The notes under the pieces are model-generated. The model was given only the letters and a program-made list of their open reading frames with translations, ran no database searches and had not been told where the DNA came from. Shown here in pieces: positions 36,149-45,605 of a DNA stretch of 64,000 bases; within the stretch, counting starts at the first letter, position 1; the number at the start of each line of letters is the position of its first letter. The position numbers and the translations under genes were made by a program. Source of the DNA: Janibacter melonis (GTDB lineage Bacteria > Actinomycetota > Actinomycetes > Actinomycetales > Dermatophilaceae); NCBI RefSeq assembly GCF_020567375.1, contig NZ_JAJBZM010000002.1:329026-393025 (forward strand). Reading direction: 5' to 3'.

Positions 36149-36835
36149 GTGACCATTTCTCCTGCCTCGCTCTCGCAACGGATCGCCGACGGCATCGTCG
36201 ATCTCATCCGCGCCGACGGTCTCGCCCCGGGCGACGCGATCGCGTCCTCTCGCGAGCTCGCCCGTCGCTTCGAGGTGACCACCCCGACGGTGCGCGAGGC
36301 ACTCCGCCGGCTGGAGGCGACCGACGTCATCCGATTCCGGCACGGCTCCGGGACATACGTCGGCGACGGGATGCGACGCCGGCTCATGGCCAACCCGCAC
36401 GTCGGCACGACCGACCTCGCCTCAGTGCTCGAGCTCGTCGAGGCTCGGCGCACCCTCGAGCCCCCGATCGCGGCAGCGGCCGCGCTGCACCGCACCGACA
36501 ACCACCTCGCCGCGCTCGAGCGTGCGAGCGAGAACGCCCTGCGCCCGCAGCGGGCCGACGAGCGGCCCGACGAGCACTTCCACATCGCGCTCGCGGCAGC
36601 CACCGGCAACCCGCTGCTGCGCGAGACCGTCGAGGCGCTGCTCCAGGTGCGCCGGGTCGACCAGATCGCCATCCGTCACGGGTACGACGACCGCGAGCGG
36701 GACCACCGAGAGCACGTGGAGATCCTCGAGGCGTTGCGCGACGCAGACCCCGTCGCGGCCGCGGACCTCACCCGCTCGCACCTCGACTCCATCCACGCGG
36801 CGCTCGCCGCCCGCGCCGACGAGGCGACCTCGTGA
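36149..36835 (+). CDS. GntR/FadR-family transcriptional regulator
   Basis: A 228-residue regulator. The N-terminal winged helix (LSQRIADGIVDLIRADGLAPGDAIASSRELARRF, VTTPTVREALRRLEATDVI) is followed by an all-helical FCD ligand domain with DEHFHIALAAATGNPLL and DHREHVEILEALRDAD, which carry the usual metal-binding Asp/His residues. It heads an operon with a creatininase-family hydrolase, esterase and AbgT transporter and overlaps the hydrolase start. It probably senses the pathway substrate and binds the palindrome at 36132. Confidence 0.88.
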   Translation: MTISPASLSQRIADGIVDLIRADGLAPGDAIASSRELARRFEVTTPTVREALRRLEATDVIRFRHGSGTYVGDGMRRRLMANPHVGTTDLASVLELVEARRTLEPPIAAAAALHRTDNHLAALERASENALRPQRADERPDEHFHIALAAATGNPLLRETVEALLQVRRVDQIAIRHGYDDRERDHREHVEILEALRDADPVAAADLTRSHLDSIHAALAARADEATS

Positions 36836-37590
36836 CCCGGCTCGCCGAGATGACGAGTGCCGAGGCGGCACAGGCCGCCCAGCGCGGGGCTGTCCTCGTG
36901 CTGCCGGTGGGGGCCGTCGAGCAGCACGGCCCCGCGCTGCCGCTCGGCACCGACACGATCCGCGCCGAGGCGGTCGTCGACCGGCTCGTCGACGCCCTCG
37001 ACGAGCTCGTCGTCGTCGGCCCGACGGTGCCTGTCGGCGTCTCCCCGCACCACCTCGCGTTCCCCGGGACGATGACCCTGCGGCCGGCGACCTTCGCCGC
37101 GGTCCTCACGGACTACGTCGACAGCCTCGCCCGGCACGGGTGGCGGCGGGTCCTCGTCGTCACCGGTCACGGGGGCAACAACGCGACGTTGGGCGTCGTC
37201 GCCCAGGACGTGCTGCGCGACCACCCCGAGGTCGAGCTCGCGTGGGCCCCGGTGACGCCGCTGGCCCCCGACGCGCTCGGCGCCATGGACCGAGCCGAGG
37301 TCACCGGTCACTGCGGCGAGGCCGAGACCGCGCAGATGCTCCACCTCGCCCCCGATCTCGTCCGGTCCGACCGGCTCGCCGCCGGGACGACCGTGCCGGG
37401 CCAGCTCGACCCCTTCGCCCGGCTGAGCCGAGGTGCGGCCCACCCGGCGGTCGCGCTGCCCTACGACCGGCTCTCCGCCTCCGGGGTCCTCGGAGACCCG
37501 ACGAGCGCCACCGCTGAGGACGGTCGAGCGGTGGTCGACGAGGTCGTGCGCCGGCTCGCCGACTTCGTGCGGGAGTGGTCGACGACCTGA
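36832..37590 (+). CDS. creatininase family amidohydrolase
   Basis: A 252-residue metalloenzyme with the creatininase signatures: LPVGAVEQHGPALPLGTDTI near the N terminus, VVTGHGGNNATL in the middle and VTGHCGEAETAQML after it. These supply the Glu, His and Asp ligands of a two-metal site. Family reactions include creatinine ring opening and formamide or peptide hydrolysis (MftE). No mycofactocin genes are nearby, so MftE is unlikely. The GTG overlaps the GntR stop. Confidence 0.87.
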   Translation: MTRLAEMTSAEAAQAAQRGAVLVLPVGAVEQHGPALPLGTDTIRAEAVVDRLVDALDELVVVGPTVPVGVSPHHLAFPGTMTLRPATFAAVLTDYVDSLARHGWRRVLVVTGHGGNNATLGVVAQDVLRDHPEVELAWAPVTPLAPDALGAMDRAEVTGHCGEAETAQMLHLAPDLVRSDRLAAGTTVPGQLDPFARLSRGAAHPAVALPYDRLSASGVLGDPTSATAEDGRAVVDEVVRRLADFVREWSTT

Positions 37591-37707
37591 TCACCACGAC
37601 CGGCGGCTGAGACCGCCCCGCCCCATACCCATGACGGACCGGCGCGCCACCTGCGTGCCCGGAGGACCCGACGCGCCCTGGCGCACCACCCCACCGGAAG
37701 GACAACG

Positions 37708-38685
37708 ATGTCCAGCTCACGACCCCTGTGGCGCACCGCCGCCCTCACCGCAGCGCTCCTCGCCCTGCCTGCCGCGGCCGCGGCCACCACCGGCACGACC
37801 GCACCCTCCGTGGTCAGCGGCCCCAAGGCCTCGTGCACCCTCCCGACCCTCGAGGGTCAGTCGCCGGGGACGTCGGCCAAGCACGAGATCGAGAGCGGGG
37901 GTCGCACCCGCACCTACGTGCTGCGCCTGCCCGACGGCTACGACCGTCGTTCCGACTGGCCGCTCGTCGTCGCCTACCACGGGCGCGGCAGCACCGGCGC
38001 CGAGGTCGAGGGCTACTCGAAGCTCTCGACCCTGCCTGCGGTCGTCGCCTACCCCGACGGCGAGATCGGCACCGGCTCGGGGTACCGCAAGGCCTGGCAG
38101 GGGGCGCCGTACGCGCCGAAGGGTGTCGACGACGTCGCCTTCACCGAGGACCTCTTCGACGAGCTGCAGGGCCACATGTGCCTGGACCCGCAGCGCACCT
38201 ACCTCACGGGCAAGTCCAATGGCGGTGGTCTCGCAGCGCTCGTCGCCTGCCGCCTGCCCGAGCGGGTCGCGGCGGTCGCGCCCGTCGCCGCCGCCTACTA
38301 CCCGGGCACCCGTGAGGGGTGCGCGCCCGGTGCGTCCGTCCCGGTCATCGACCTGCACGGCACAGGAGACACGACGATCCCCTATGCCGGAGACGCCGAC
38401 CGAGACCTGCCGGCCATCCCCACCCAGGTCGCGCAGTGGGCGGCGCGCAACGACTGCGACGAGCAGGCGCGCCCGCAGACGACGAGGCGCGAGATCATCC
38501 GCTACCGCTGGACGGGGTGTGACGCCGACGTCGAGCACCTCGCCGTCTCCGGCGGGGGACATGTGTGGCCCGGCTCGGACATCTACTCGGGTGGCGGCTA
38601 CACCACCCAGGCCGTCGACGCCCACCGGGTGATCTGGGACTTCGTCAGCCGCCAGCACCTCGGTGAGCAGGAGGTCACGCGATGA
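37708..38685 (+). CDS. secreted LpqC-like esterase (PHB depolymerase/feruloyl esterase family)
   Basis: A 325-residue alpha/beta hydrolase with a signal peptide (hydrophobic residues about 10-28, Ala-rich cleavage site). VVAYHGRG supplies the oxyanion region, GKSNGGGLAA the nucleophile elbow, DLHGTGDTTIPY the Asp and SGGGHVWPG the His. LpqC-type proteins cleave ester-linked polymers or hydroxycinnamate esters. It lies between the cytosolic hydrolase and the transporter and overlaps the transporter start (ATGA). Extracellular release of the imported substrate is a reasonable inference. Confidence 0.85.
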   Translation: MSSSRPLWRTAALTAALLALPAAAAATTGTTAPSVVSGPKASCTLPTLEGQSPGTSAKHEIESGGRTRTYVLRLPDGYDRRSDWPLVVAYHGRGSTGAEVEGYSKLSTLPAVVAYPDGEIGTGSGYRKAWQGAPYAPKGVDDVAFTEDLFDELQGHMCLDPQRTYLTGKSNGGGLAALVACRLPERVAAVAPVAAAYYPGTREGCAPGASVPVIDLHGTGDTTIPYAGDADRDLPAIPTQVAQWAARNDCDEQARPQTTRREIIRYRWTGCDADVEHLAVSGGGHVWPGSDIYSGGGYTTQAVDAHRVIWDFVSRQHLGEQEVTR

Positions 38686-40232
38686 GCACGAGCACCGTGC
38701 CGACCCCGCGCCCCACCCAGGAGCGCCTCCCGTGGATCATCCGGGCGATGGGCGTCGTCGAGCGTGTCGGCAACGCCCTGCCCCACCCCTTCTGGCTCTT
38801 CTGGATCCTCGCCGCCCTCCTCGGTGTCGCGAGCGCGATCCTCTCGGCCGCCGACGTCAGCGTCGTCTCGCCCAGCGACGGCGAGACCGTCACCGTGCAG
38901 AACCTCCTCAGCGGTGAGGGCCTGGCGATGGCGCTGTCGACGGCGATCGACAACTTCGCGCAGTTCCCGCCGATGGCGACGATCGTCGTCGTCATCATGG
39001 GCGTCGCCGTCGCCGAGCGCACCGGCTTCCTCGCCGCAGCGATGAAGGTGGGTGTGTCGCGCGTCCCGGCGAGCTGGGTGGTCTTCGCCGTCGCCTTCAT
39101 GGGGACGGTGTCGCACGTCGCGTCCGCCGCGGCGTACATCATCCTCGTGCCGCTCGGCGGTCTGGCCTTCCGCGCGGTCGGGCGCAGCCCGATCCTCGGG
39201 ATCGTCGTCGCCTACACCGCGATCGCCTCCGGCTACGACGCGAGCCCGGTCCCCACACCCAACGACGCGATCTTCGCCGGCATCACGACCGCCGCCGCAC
39301 GCATCGTCGAGCCGGACGCCTACGTCTCGCCGGTGAGCAACTGGTTCTTCAACATCGCCTCCTCGCTGCTTCTCGCGACCGTCATCACCGTCGTCACCCG
39401 CTTCGTCCTGGCCAAGCGGCCCGACCTCGATCCCGACCCGGACGCCGACCTCGAGGACATCGGCTCGCTGCACCTCAGCGAGCTCGAGCGCTCGGCGCTG
39501 CGTCGGGCGAGCACCACCCTGCTCGCCCTGCTCGTCCTCGTCGTCGCCCTCCTCGTGCCCAGCGGGTCTCCGCTGCGGGGCGAAGGGGGAGATCTCGCCG
39601 ACTCGCCCTTCCTCGAGGGCATCGCCATGGTCGTCGCGATCCTCTTCGGCATCACCGGCACCGTCTACGGTCGTCGTGCGGGCGTGCTCTCCTCGCTGGG
39701 CGAGGTGCCGGGGCTCATGGCCCAGGGGATCAAGCAGATGGCGCCCGTCCTCGTCCTCTTCTTCTCGATCGCGCAGTTCCTCGCGTACTTCGACTGGACC
39801 CACATCGGTGACGTCATCGCGGTCGAGGCCGCACAGCTCCTCGACCGCGGCGACGTGCCCGTCGTGGTGATCTTCGTCCTCGTCCTGCTGCTGCTGAGCG
39901 TCGTCAACGTGCTCGTGACGAGCGGCTCGGCGATGTGGTCCATCGCGGCCCCGGTCATCGTGCCCATGCTCATGCTCCTCTCGGTCCCGGCGGAGACGAC
40001 CCAGGCGCTCTTCCGCATCGCCGACTCCGGCTCCACCGCGATCACCCCCATGAGCCCGTACTTCGTCATGGCTCTCGGCTTCCTCCAGCGCTACCGCAAG
40101 GACGCCGGCATCGGGACCCTCGCCTCGTACACGCTGCCGCTCGCCCTGGCGATGACGGCGACGTGGACCGTGCTCTTCTTCGCGTGGTGGGCGCTGGGCA
40201 TCCCGCTGGGCCCGGGGGCGCCCGTGCGCTGA
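38682..40232 (+). CDS. AbgT-family transporter
   Basis: A 516-residue membrane protein with about 11-13 helices. NALPHPFWLFWILA, FPPMATIVVVIMGVAVAERTGFL, SHVASAAAYIILVPLG, TPNDAIFAGITT, VTSGSAMWSIAAPVIVPM and DSGSTAITPMSPYFVMAL are AbgT landmarks. E. coli AbgT imports p-aminobenzoyl-glutamate, and some homologues export sulfonamides. As the last gene of the GntR operon it most likely imports an amide or dipeptide-like substrate for the creatininase-family enzyme. Confidence 0.9.
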   Translation: MSTSTVPTPRPTQERLPWIIRAMGVVERVGNALPHPFWLFWILAALLGVASAILSAADVSVVSPSDGETVTVQNLLSGEGLAMALSTAIDNFAQFPPMATIVVVIMGVAVAERTGFLAAAMKVGVSRVPASWVVFAVAFMGTVSHVASAAAYIILVPLGGLAFRAVGRSPILGIVVAYTAIASGYDASPVPTPNDAIFAGITTAAARIVEPDAYVSPVSNWFFNIASSLLLATVITVVTRFVLAKRPDLDPDPDADLEDIGSLHLSELERSALRRASTTLLALLVLVVALLVPSGSPLRGEGGDLADSPFLEGIAMVVAILFGITGTVYGRRAGVLSSLGEVPGLMAQGIKQMAPVLVLFFSIAQFLAYFDWTHIGDVIAVEAAQLLDRGDVPVVVIFVLVLLLLSVVNVLVTSGSAMWSIAAPVIVPMLMLLSVPAETTQALFRIADSGSTAITPMSPYFVMALGFLQRYRKDAGIGTLASYTLPLALAMTATWTVLFFAWWALGIPLGPGAPVR

Positions 40233-40280
40233 GGAGTCGCACGACCGTCCGCTGACTGCCGCGGCGCCTAGGGTGGCGCC

Positions 40281-41756
40281 GTGGCAGTCACGGTGCGCCT
40301 GGTCTACCCCCACCAGCTCTTCGACGCGCACCTCGAGGTGCCGGAGGGCACGCGCGTCGTCCTCGTCGAGGACGACCTGCTCTTCCGGCAGTACGCCTTC
40401 CACGCCCACAAGCTCGTGCTGCACCGGGCGAGCATGCGCCGCTTCGCCCGACGGCTGCGCGGGGCGGGCCTGGAGGTCGACGTCGTCGAGAGCCGCGCCG
40501 ACGAGCCCACCGCTCCGCGGCTCTCGGCACTCGTCCGCGAGATCGGCCCCGACCGGGTCGAGGTCTTCGACGTCCACGACGACTGGCTCTCGCGCGACAT
40601 CACCACGGCGCTGCACGACGGCGGCTACGACCTGCGCACCCAGGACGTGCTCGAGACCCCCGGCTTCCTCACGACCCGCGAGGAGCTGCGCGGCTGGTTC
40701 GCCGAGCACCCGGCCCGGATGCAGCACTTCTACACCTGGCAGCGCCGCCGCCTCGGCGTCCTCGTCGACGGCGACCAGCCCGTCGGCGGGCGGTGGTCCT
40801 TCGACACCGAGAACCGCAAGAAGCTGCCGAAGGGGTACGACCCGCCCCGCGTCGACCTCGCCACCGAGCACGGCGCGGACGTGCGGGCGGCGGTCGAGTG
40901 GGTGGCGCAGGAGTTCCCCGACGCCCCGGGCGACCCGGCGACCTTCGCCTGGCCGACGGATGCCGCCGAGGCGCGTGACCACCTCGCGGTCTTCCTCGAC
41001 GAGCGCCTGGCCGACTTCGGTCCCTACGAGGACGCGATCTCGGCGGACCACCCCTTCGTCCACCACGCCCTCATCACGCCGATGCTCAACATCGGCCTCA
41101 TCACCCCGCGCGAGGTCCTCGACGCGGTGCTCGCGCACGCCGACGAGCACGACGTGCCGATCGCCTCGCTCGAGGGCTTCGTGCGCCAGGTCATCGGGTG
41201 GCGCGAGTACATGCGGGCGACCTACCACCTCTACGGGCGGCGGATGCGCACGAGCAACCGGCTGCACCACGACGAGGACCTCGCCCCGGGCTGGTGGGAC
41301 GCGAGCACCGGGCTGCTGCCCGTCGACCTCGTCGTGCAGCGGGTGCTCGACACCGGCTACTGCCACCACATCGAGCGCCTCATGGTGCTCGGCAACGCGA
41401 TGTGCCTGCTGCGGGTGCGCCCCGACGCGGCCTACGAGTGGTTCATGGAGCTCTTCGTCGACGCCTACGACTGGGTGATGGTGCCCAACGTCTACGCGAT
41501 GAGCCAGTTCGCCGCCGGCGAGGCGATGACGACCAAGCCCTACGTCTCCGGCAGCAACTACCTCAAGAAGATGTCGGACCTGCCGCCGGGGGAGTGGCGC
41601 GACGACTGGGACGCGCTGTACTGGACCTTCGTCGTCGACCACCGCGAGGTCTTTGAGGAGAACTTCCGCTCCCGGCGCATCCCGGCCCTGTGGGACGGCT
41701 TCGCCCAGGCCAAGCAGGACGACCTGCTCGAGCGGGGCCGCGCGCTGCTGGGGTGA
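40281..41756 (+). CDS. photolyase/cryptochrome-related protein (PhrB-like) lacking the Fe-S cysteines
   Basis: A 491-residue FAD protein of the deoxyribodipyrimidine-photolyase-related (PhrB, prokaryotic 6-4 photolyase) branch. VYPHQLF at the N terminus, VLVEDDLLFRQYAFHAHKL, ENRKKLPKG, GWREYMRATY, TGYCHHIERLMVLGNAM and DAYDWVMVPNVYAMSQFA are family hallmarks. In Fe-S members the KMSD motif is followed by a Cys-x2-Cys...Cys-Pro-Phe cluster. Here KMSDLPPGEWRDDWDALYW has no Cys and the segment is shorter. DNA repair or light sensing without a 4Fe-4S cluster is implied. The GTG start lies 6 nt after TAGGGT. Confidence 0.87.
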   Translation: MAVTVRLVYPHQLFDAHLEVPEGTRVVLVEDDLLFRQYAFHAHKLVLHRASMRRFARRLRGAGLEVDVVESRADEPTAPRLSALVREIGPDRVEVFDVHDDWLSRDITTALHDGGYDLRTQDVLETPGFLTTREELRGWFAEHPARMQHFYTWQRRRLGVLVDGDQPVGGRWSFDTENRKKLPKGYDPPRVDLATEHGADVRAAVEWVAQEFPDAPGDPATFAWPTDAAEARDHLAVFLDERLADFGPYEDAISADHPFVHHALITPMLNIGLITPREVLDAVLAHADEHDVPIASLEGFVRQVIGWREYMRATYHLYGRRMRTSNRLHHDEDLAPGWWDASTGLLPVDLVVQRVLDTGYCHHIERLMVLGNAMCLLRVRPDAAYEWFMELFVDAYDWVMVPNVYAMSQFAAGEAMTTKPYVSGSNYLKKMSDLPPGEWRDDWDALYWTFVVDHREVFEENFRSRRIPALWDGFAQAKQDDLLERGRALLG

Positions 41757-41809
41757 CCGGCCCCACCGCCGCGCCCTCCGGCGGGCCCCGGCGCCCTAGG
41801 GTCGGGCAG

Positions 41810-43231
41810 GTGCCCGGAGCAGCCTTCTTCGACCTCGACCGCACCCTGCTGCGCCGTGCCTCCGGGCCGGCCCTGTCCGAGGCGATGCGCGAGACGGGCG
41901 TGACGTCGGCGGCGCTGCCGCTCGAGCGGGCGATCTTCGGCTACTTCGACCTCTTCGGCGAGACCCTCGGCTCGATCGCGCTCGCCCGCCAGGGCGGGCT
42001 GCTCGTGCGCGGCCGGGCCGCCGACGCCTTCGACGAGGCCGCGGAGGTCGCCGCCGACCGGCTCGCCGAGCGGGTCGAGCCCTTCGCCCGGCTGCTCCTC
42101 GACGAGCACCGCCGGGCGGGCCGGCCCGTCGTCCTGGCGACGACGACGCCCGAGCACCTCATCCGCCCCTTCGCCCGCCGGCTCGGGCTCGACGACGTCA
42201 TCGGCACCCGCTTCGAGGTGCGGGACGGGCGCTTCACCGGGGCGCTCGACGGCCCCTTCGTGTGGTCGCGGGGCAAGCTCGCCGCGGTCCGCGCCTGGGC
42301 CGACGAGCACGACGTCGACCTCGCCGACTCCTACGCCTACTCCGACTCGGTCTACGACCTGCCGCTCCTGCACGCCGTCGGCGAGCCCGGCGCGGTCAAC
42401 CCCGACCCCCGGCTCCTCGGCGTCGCGATCGCCCGCCGCTGGCCGGTGCTGCACTTCGACACCTCGCCCGGTGTCGTCAAGGTCCCGGTCGTCGGGCTCG
42501 AGGTGCAGCAGGTCGCCATGGCGGTCGCGCGCCCCGAGCTCATCCCCTACGCCCGCTTCGAGGTCGAGGGGGTCGAGCACCTGCCCCAGACGGGCGGGAC
42601 CATCCTCGTGGGCAACCACCGCAGCTACTTCGACTTCACGACGATGCTCGTCGCGATGCGTCAGGCCGGGCGCACGGGTCGCTTCCTGGGCAAGAAGGAG
42701 ATCTTCGACGTGCCCGTGCTCGGCCAGGTGATGACCGCGCTCGGCGGCATCCGGGTCGACCGCCAGGGTGACGACGACGAGCGCGACGACCCGCTCGTGC
42801 CCGCCGCTCGGGCCATCGCCGGCGGCGAGCTCGTCGCGATCCTGCCCGAGGGGACGATCCCGCGCGGCCCCGACTTCTTCGACCCCGTCCTGCGCGGCAA
42901 GCCCGGCGCAGCCCGGCTCGCCGCGCTCACCCGCGCACCGGTCGTCCCCTTCGCCCTCAGCGGTACCGAGCAGGTGTGGCCGCGCTCGGCCCGGCTGCCC
43001 GACGTGCTCGCGCTGCGCCGCCCGCCGACGGTGCGGGTCCGCTTCGGCCCACCGGTGGAGCTCAAGCACCGCAGCGAGGCCCGCGACACCGACCGCATCA
43101 TGGCCGCCATCGCCGACCTGCTCCCCGACGAGCTGCGCGAGCCGCGCCGACCGACCCTCGCCGAGCTCGCCCGCACCTACCCCGACGGCGTCGTGCCGGA
43201 CGAGGACCGGGCCTTCGCGGTCGACGGCTAG
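41810..43231 (+). CDS. HAD-IB phosphatase fused to PlsC-type acyltransferase
   Basis: A 473-residue two-domain lipid enzyme. Residues 1 to about 215 are a HAD-IB (SerB-like) domain: FFDLDRTLLRR, VLATTTPEHLI and YSDSVYDLPLL. Residues about 240-430 are a 1-acylglycerol-3-phosphate acyltransferase domain with VGNHRSYFDF (NHx4D) and LPEGTIPRG (EGT). Similar fusions are found in actinobacteria, and phosphatidate synthesis coupled to dephosphorylation is inferred. GTG 41810 lies 7 nt after TAGGGT (leaderless); the longer upstream frame overlaps the photolyase gene. Confidence 0.88.
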   Translation: MPGAAFFDLDRTLLRRASGPALSEAMRETGVTSAALPLERAIFGYFDLFGETLGSIALARQGGLLVRGRAADAFDEAAEVAADRLAERVEPFARLLLDEHRRAGRPVVLATTTPEHLIRPFARRLGLDDVIGTRFEVRDGRFTGALDGPFVWSRGKLAAVRAWADEHDVDLADSYAYSDSVYDLPLLHAVGEPGAVNPDPRLLGVAIARRWPVLHFDTSPGVVKVPVVGLEVQQVAMAVARPELIPYARFEVEGVEHLPQTGGTILVGNHRSYFDFTTMLVAMRQAGRTGRFLGKKEIFDVPVLGQVMTALGGIRVDRQGDDDERDDPLVPAARAIAGGELVAILPEGTIPRGPDFFDPVLRGKPGAARLAALTRAPVVPFALSGTEQVWPRSARLPDVLALRRPPTVRVRFGPPVELKHRSEARDTDRIMAAIADLLPDELREPRRPTLAELARTYPDGVVPDEDRAFAVDG

Positions 43232-43268
43232 CCGTCGATGCCGAGCCGGCTAGACGCAGACCGACCTC

Positions 43269-43982
43269 TCAGCCGGCCGGGTCCTGCTGCGCCATGGCAT
43301 CGGCGGCCTCGTCGACGACGAGACGCATCGTCGCCTCGGCCCGCACCGCGTCACCGGACGCGATCGCCTCGGCGATCTCGCGGTGCCACCGGATGGCCTG
43401 CGGCTCGGGGACGGCGGGCATGAGGTCGTGCTCCGTGCGACCGGCGAGGGCCTGCTCGACGAGACCGGCCATCGAGGCGAGCGCACGGTTGCCGCTCGCC
43501 TGGAGCAGCGCGGTGTGGAAGTCGACGTCGTGGGCGAGGTAGGCCCCCAGGTCCCCGGCCGGACCGGTCGCCGCCATCCCCTCCACGGCCGCCCGCATGC
43601 GGGCGACGTGCTCGGCCTCGTCGCGCCGGGCCGCGAGTGCGGCCGCGACCGGCTCGACCCCGCGTCGCAGCTCGCTGATCTCCGCGAGCTGGCGGTGCCG
43701 GTCGGCCCCGGCGAGGCGCCAGCCGACGACGAGGGGTGACAGGGCGTCCCACTCCTGGGGCGGGCGCACGACGAGCCCGACCCGGCGACGTGCGGTGAGC
43801 ACGCCGACCGACTCGAGGACCTTGACCGCCTCGCGGACCACCGTGCGGCTCACGCCGTAGCGCGCCTCGAGCTGCTCGGTCGACAGCGCGGTGCCCACGC
43901 CGAGGACGCCGCCGAGCAGGTCGGCGCCGAGGTCGCGCAGGAGCGCGACGTGCAGGTCGCGGCGCGGCGCGGGGGTGCTCAC
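43269..43982 (-). CDS. GntR/FadR-family regulator, probable gluconate regulator
   Basis: A 237-residue regulator. A winged helix (LSTEQLEARYGVSRTVVREAVKVLESVGVL) is followed by an FCD domain with LRRGVEPVAAALAA, DVDFHTALLQASGN and WHREIAEAIASGD. It is divergent from a GntP-type permease, so gluconate or a related aldonate is the likely effector. I choose GTG 43980-43982, which is 7 nt after TAGGAT. ATG 43989-43991 is an alternative but overlaps that box. Confidence 0.85.
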   Translation of the reverse strand: MSTPAPRRDLHVALLRDLGADLLGGVLGVGTALSTEQLEARYGVSRTVVREAVKVLESVGVLTARRRVGLVVRPPQEWDALSPLVVGWRLAGADRHRQLAEISELRRGVEPVAAALAARRDEAEHVARMRAAVEGMAATGPAGDLGAYLAHDVDFHTALLQASGNRALASMAGLVEQALAGRTEHDLMPAVPEPQAIRWHREIAEAIASGDAVRAEATMRLVVDEAADAMAQQDPAG

Positions 43983-44023
43983 CCGGCGCATCCTAGGCCT
44001 CCCGCCGACGCGTCGGCTGGCAA

Positions 44024-44034
44024 TAGTCATACTT
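44024..44034. promoter_or_regulatory. candidate GntR operator between gntR-like and gntP-like genes
   Basis: TAGTCATACTT contains the symmetric AGT-CAT-ACT core of FadR-type operators (GT-N3-AC). It lies in a short AT-rich patch in the divergent intergenic region, about 40 nt from the regulator start and 105 nt from the permease start. Confidence 0.5.
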
Positions 44035-44138
44035 TTGCGCCAAGATCCGTGACGTCGGACGACGTGGTTCGCGGCCTGCACGTGGTGGGCGCTGCGTGGT
44101 CCCGGGTGCACGCGCGCACCCCGACGAGAGGTCACGTC

Positions 44139-45542
<1,404 letters not shown>

Positions 45543-45555
45543 CCCGCACGACGGG

Positions 45556-45595
45556 CGAAGGGGTGGTCCCACCGGTCGGTGGGGCCACCCCTTCG
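45556..45595. terminator. bidirectional terminator
   Basis: CGAAGGGGTGG and CCACCCCTTCG (11 bp) enclose a second small stem CCCACCG/CGGTGGG. It lies between the convergent GntP-type and diacylglycerol-kinase-type genes, 10-13 nt from each stop. Confidence 0.8.
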
Positions 45596-45605
45596 TCGTC
45601 GTGTC

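Noticed and set aside
36832..37590. Creatininase-family gene as mycofactocin MftE
   Set aside because: No mycofactocin precursor, radical SAM or other mft gene is nearby; the operon context is a GntR-controlled catabolic set.
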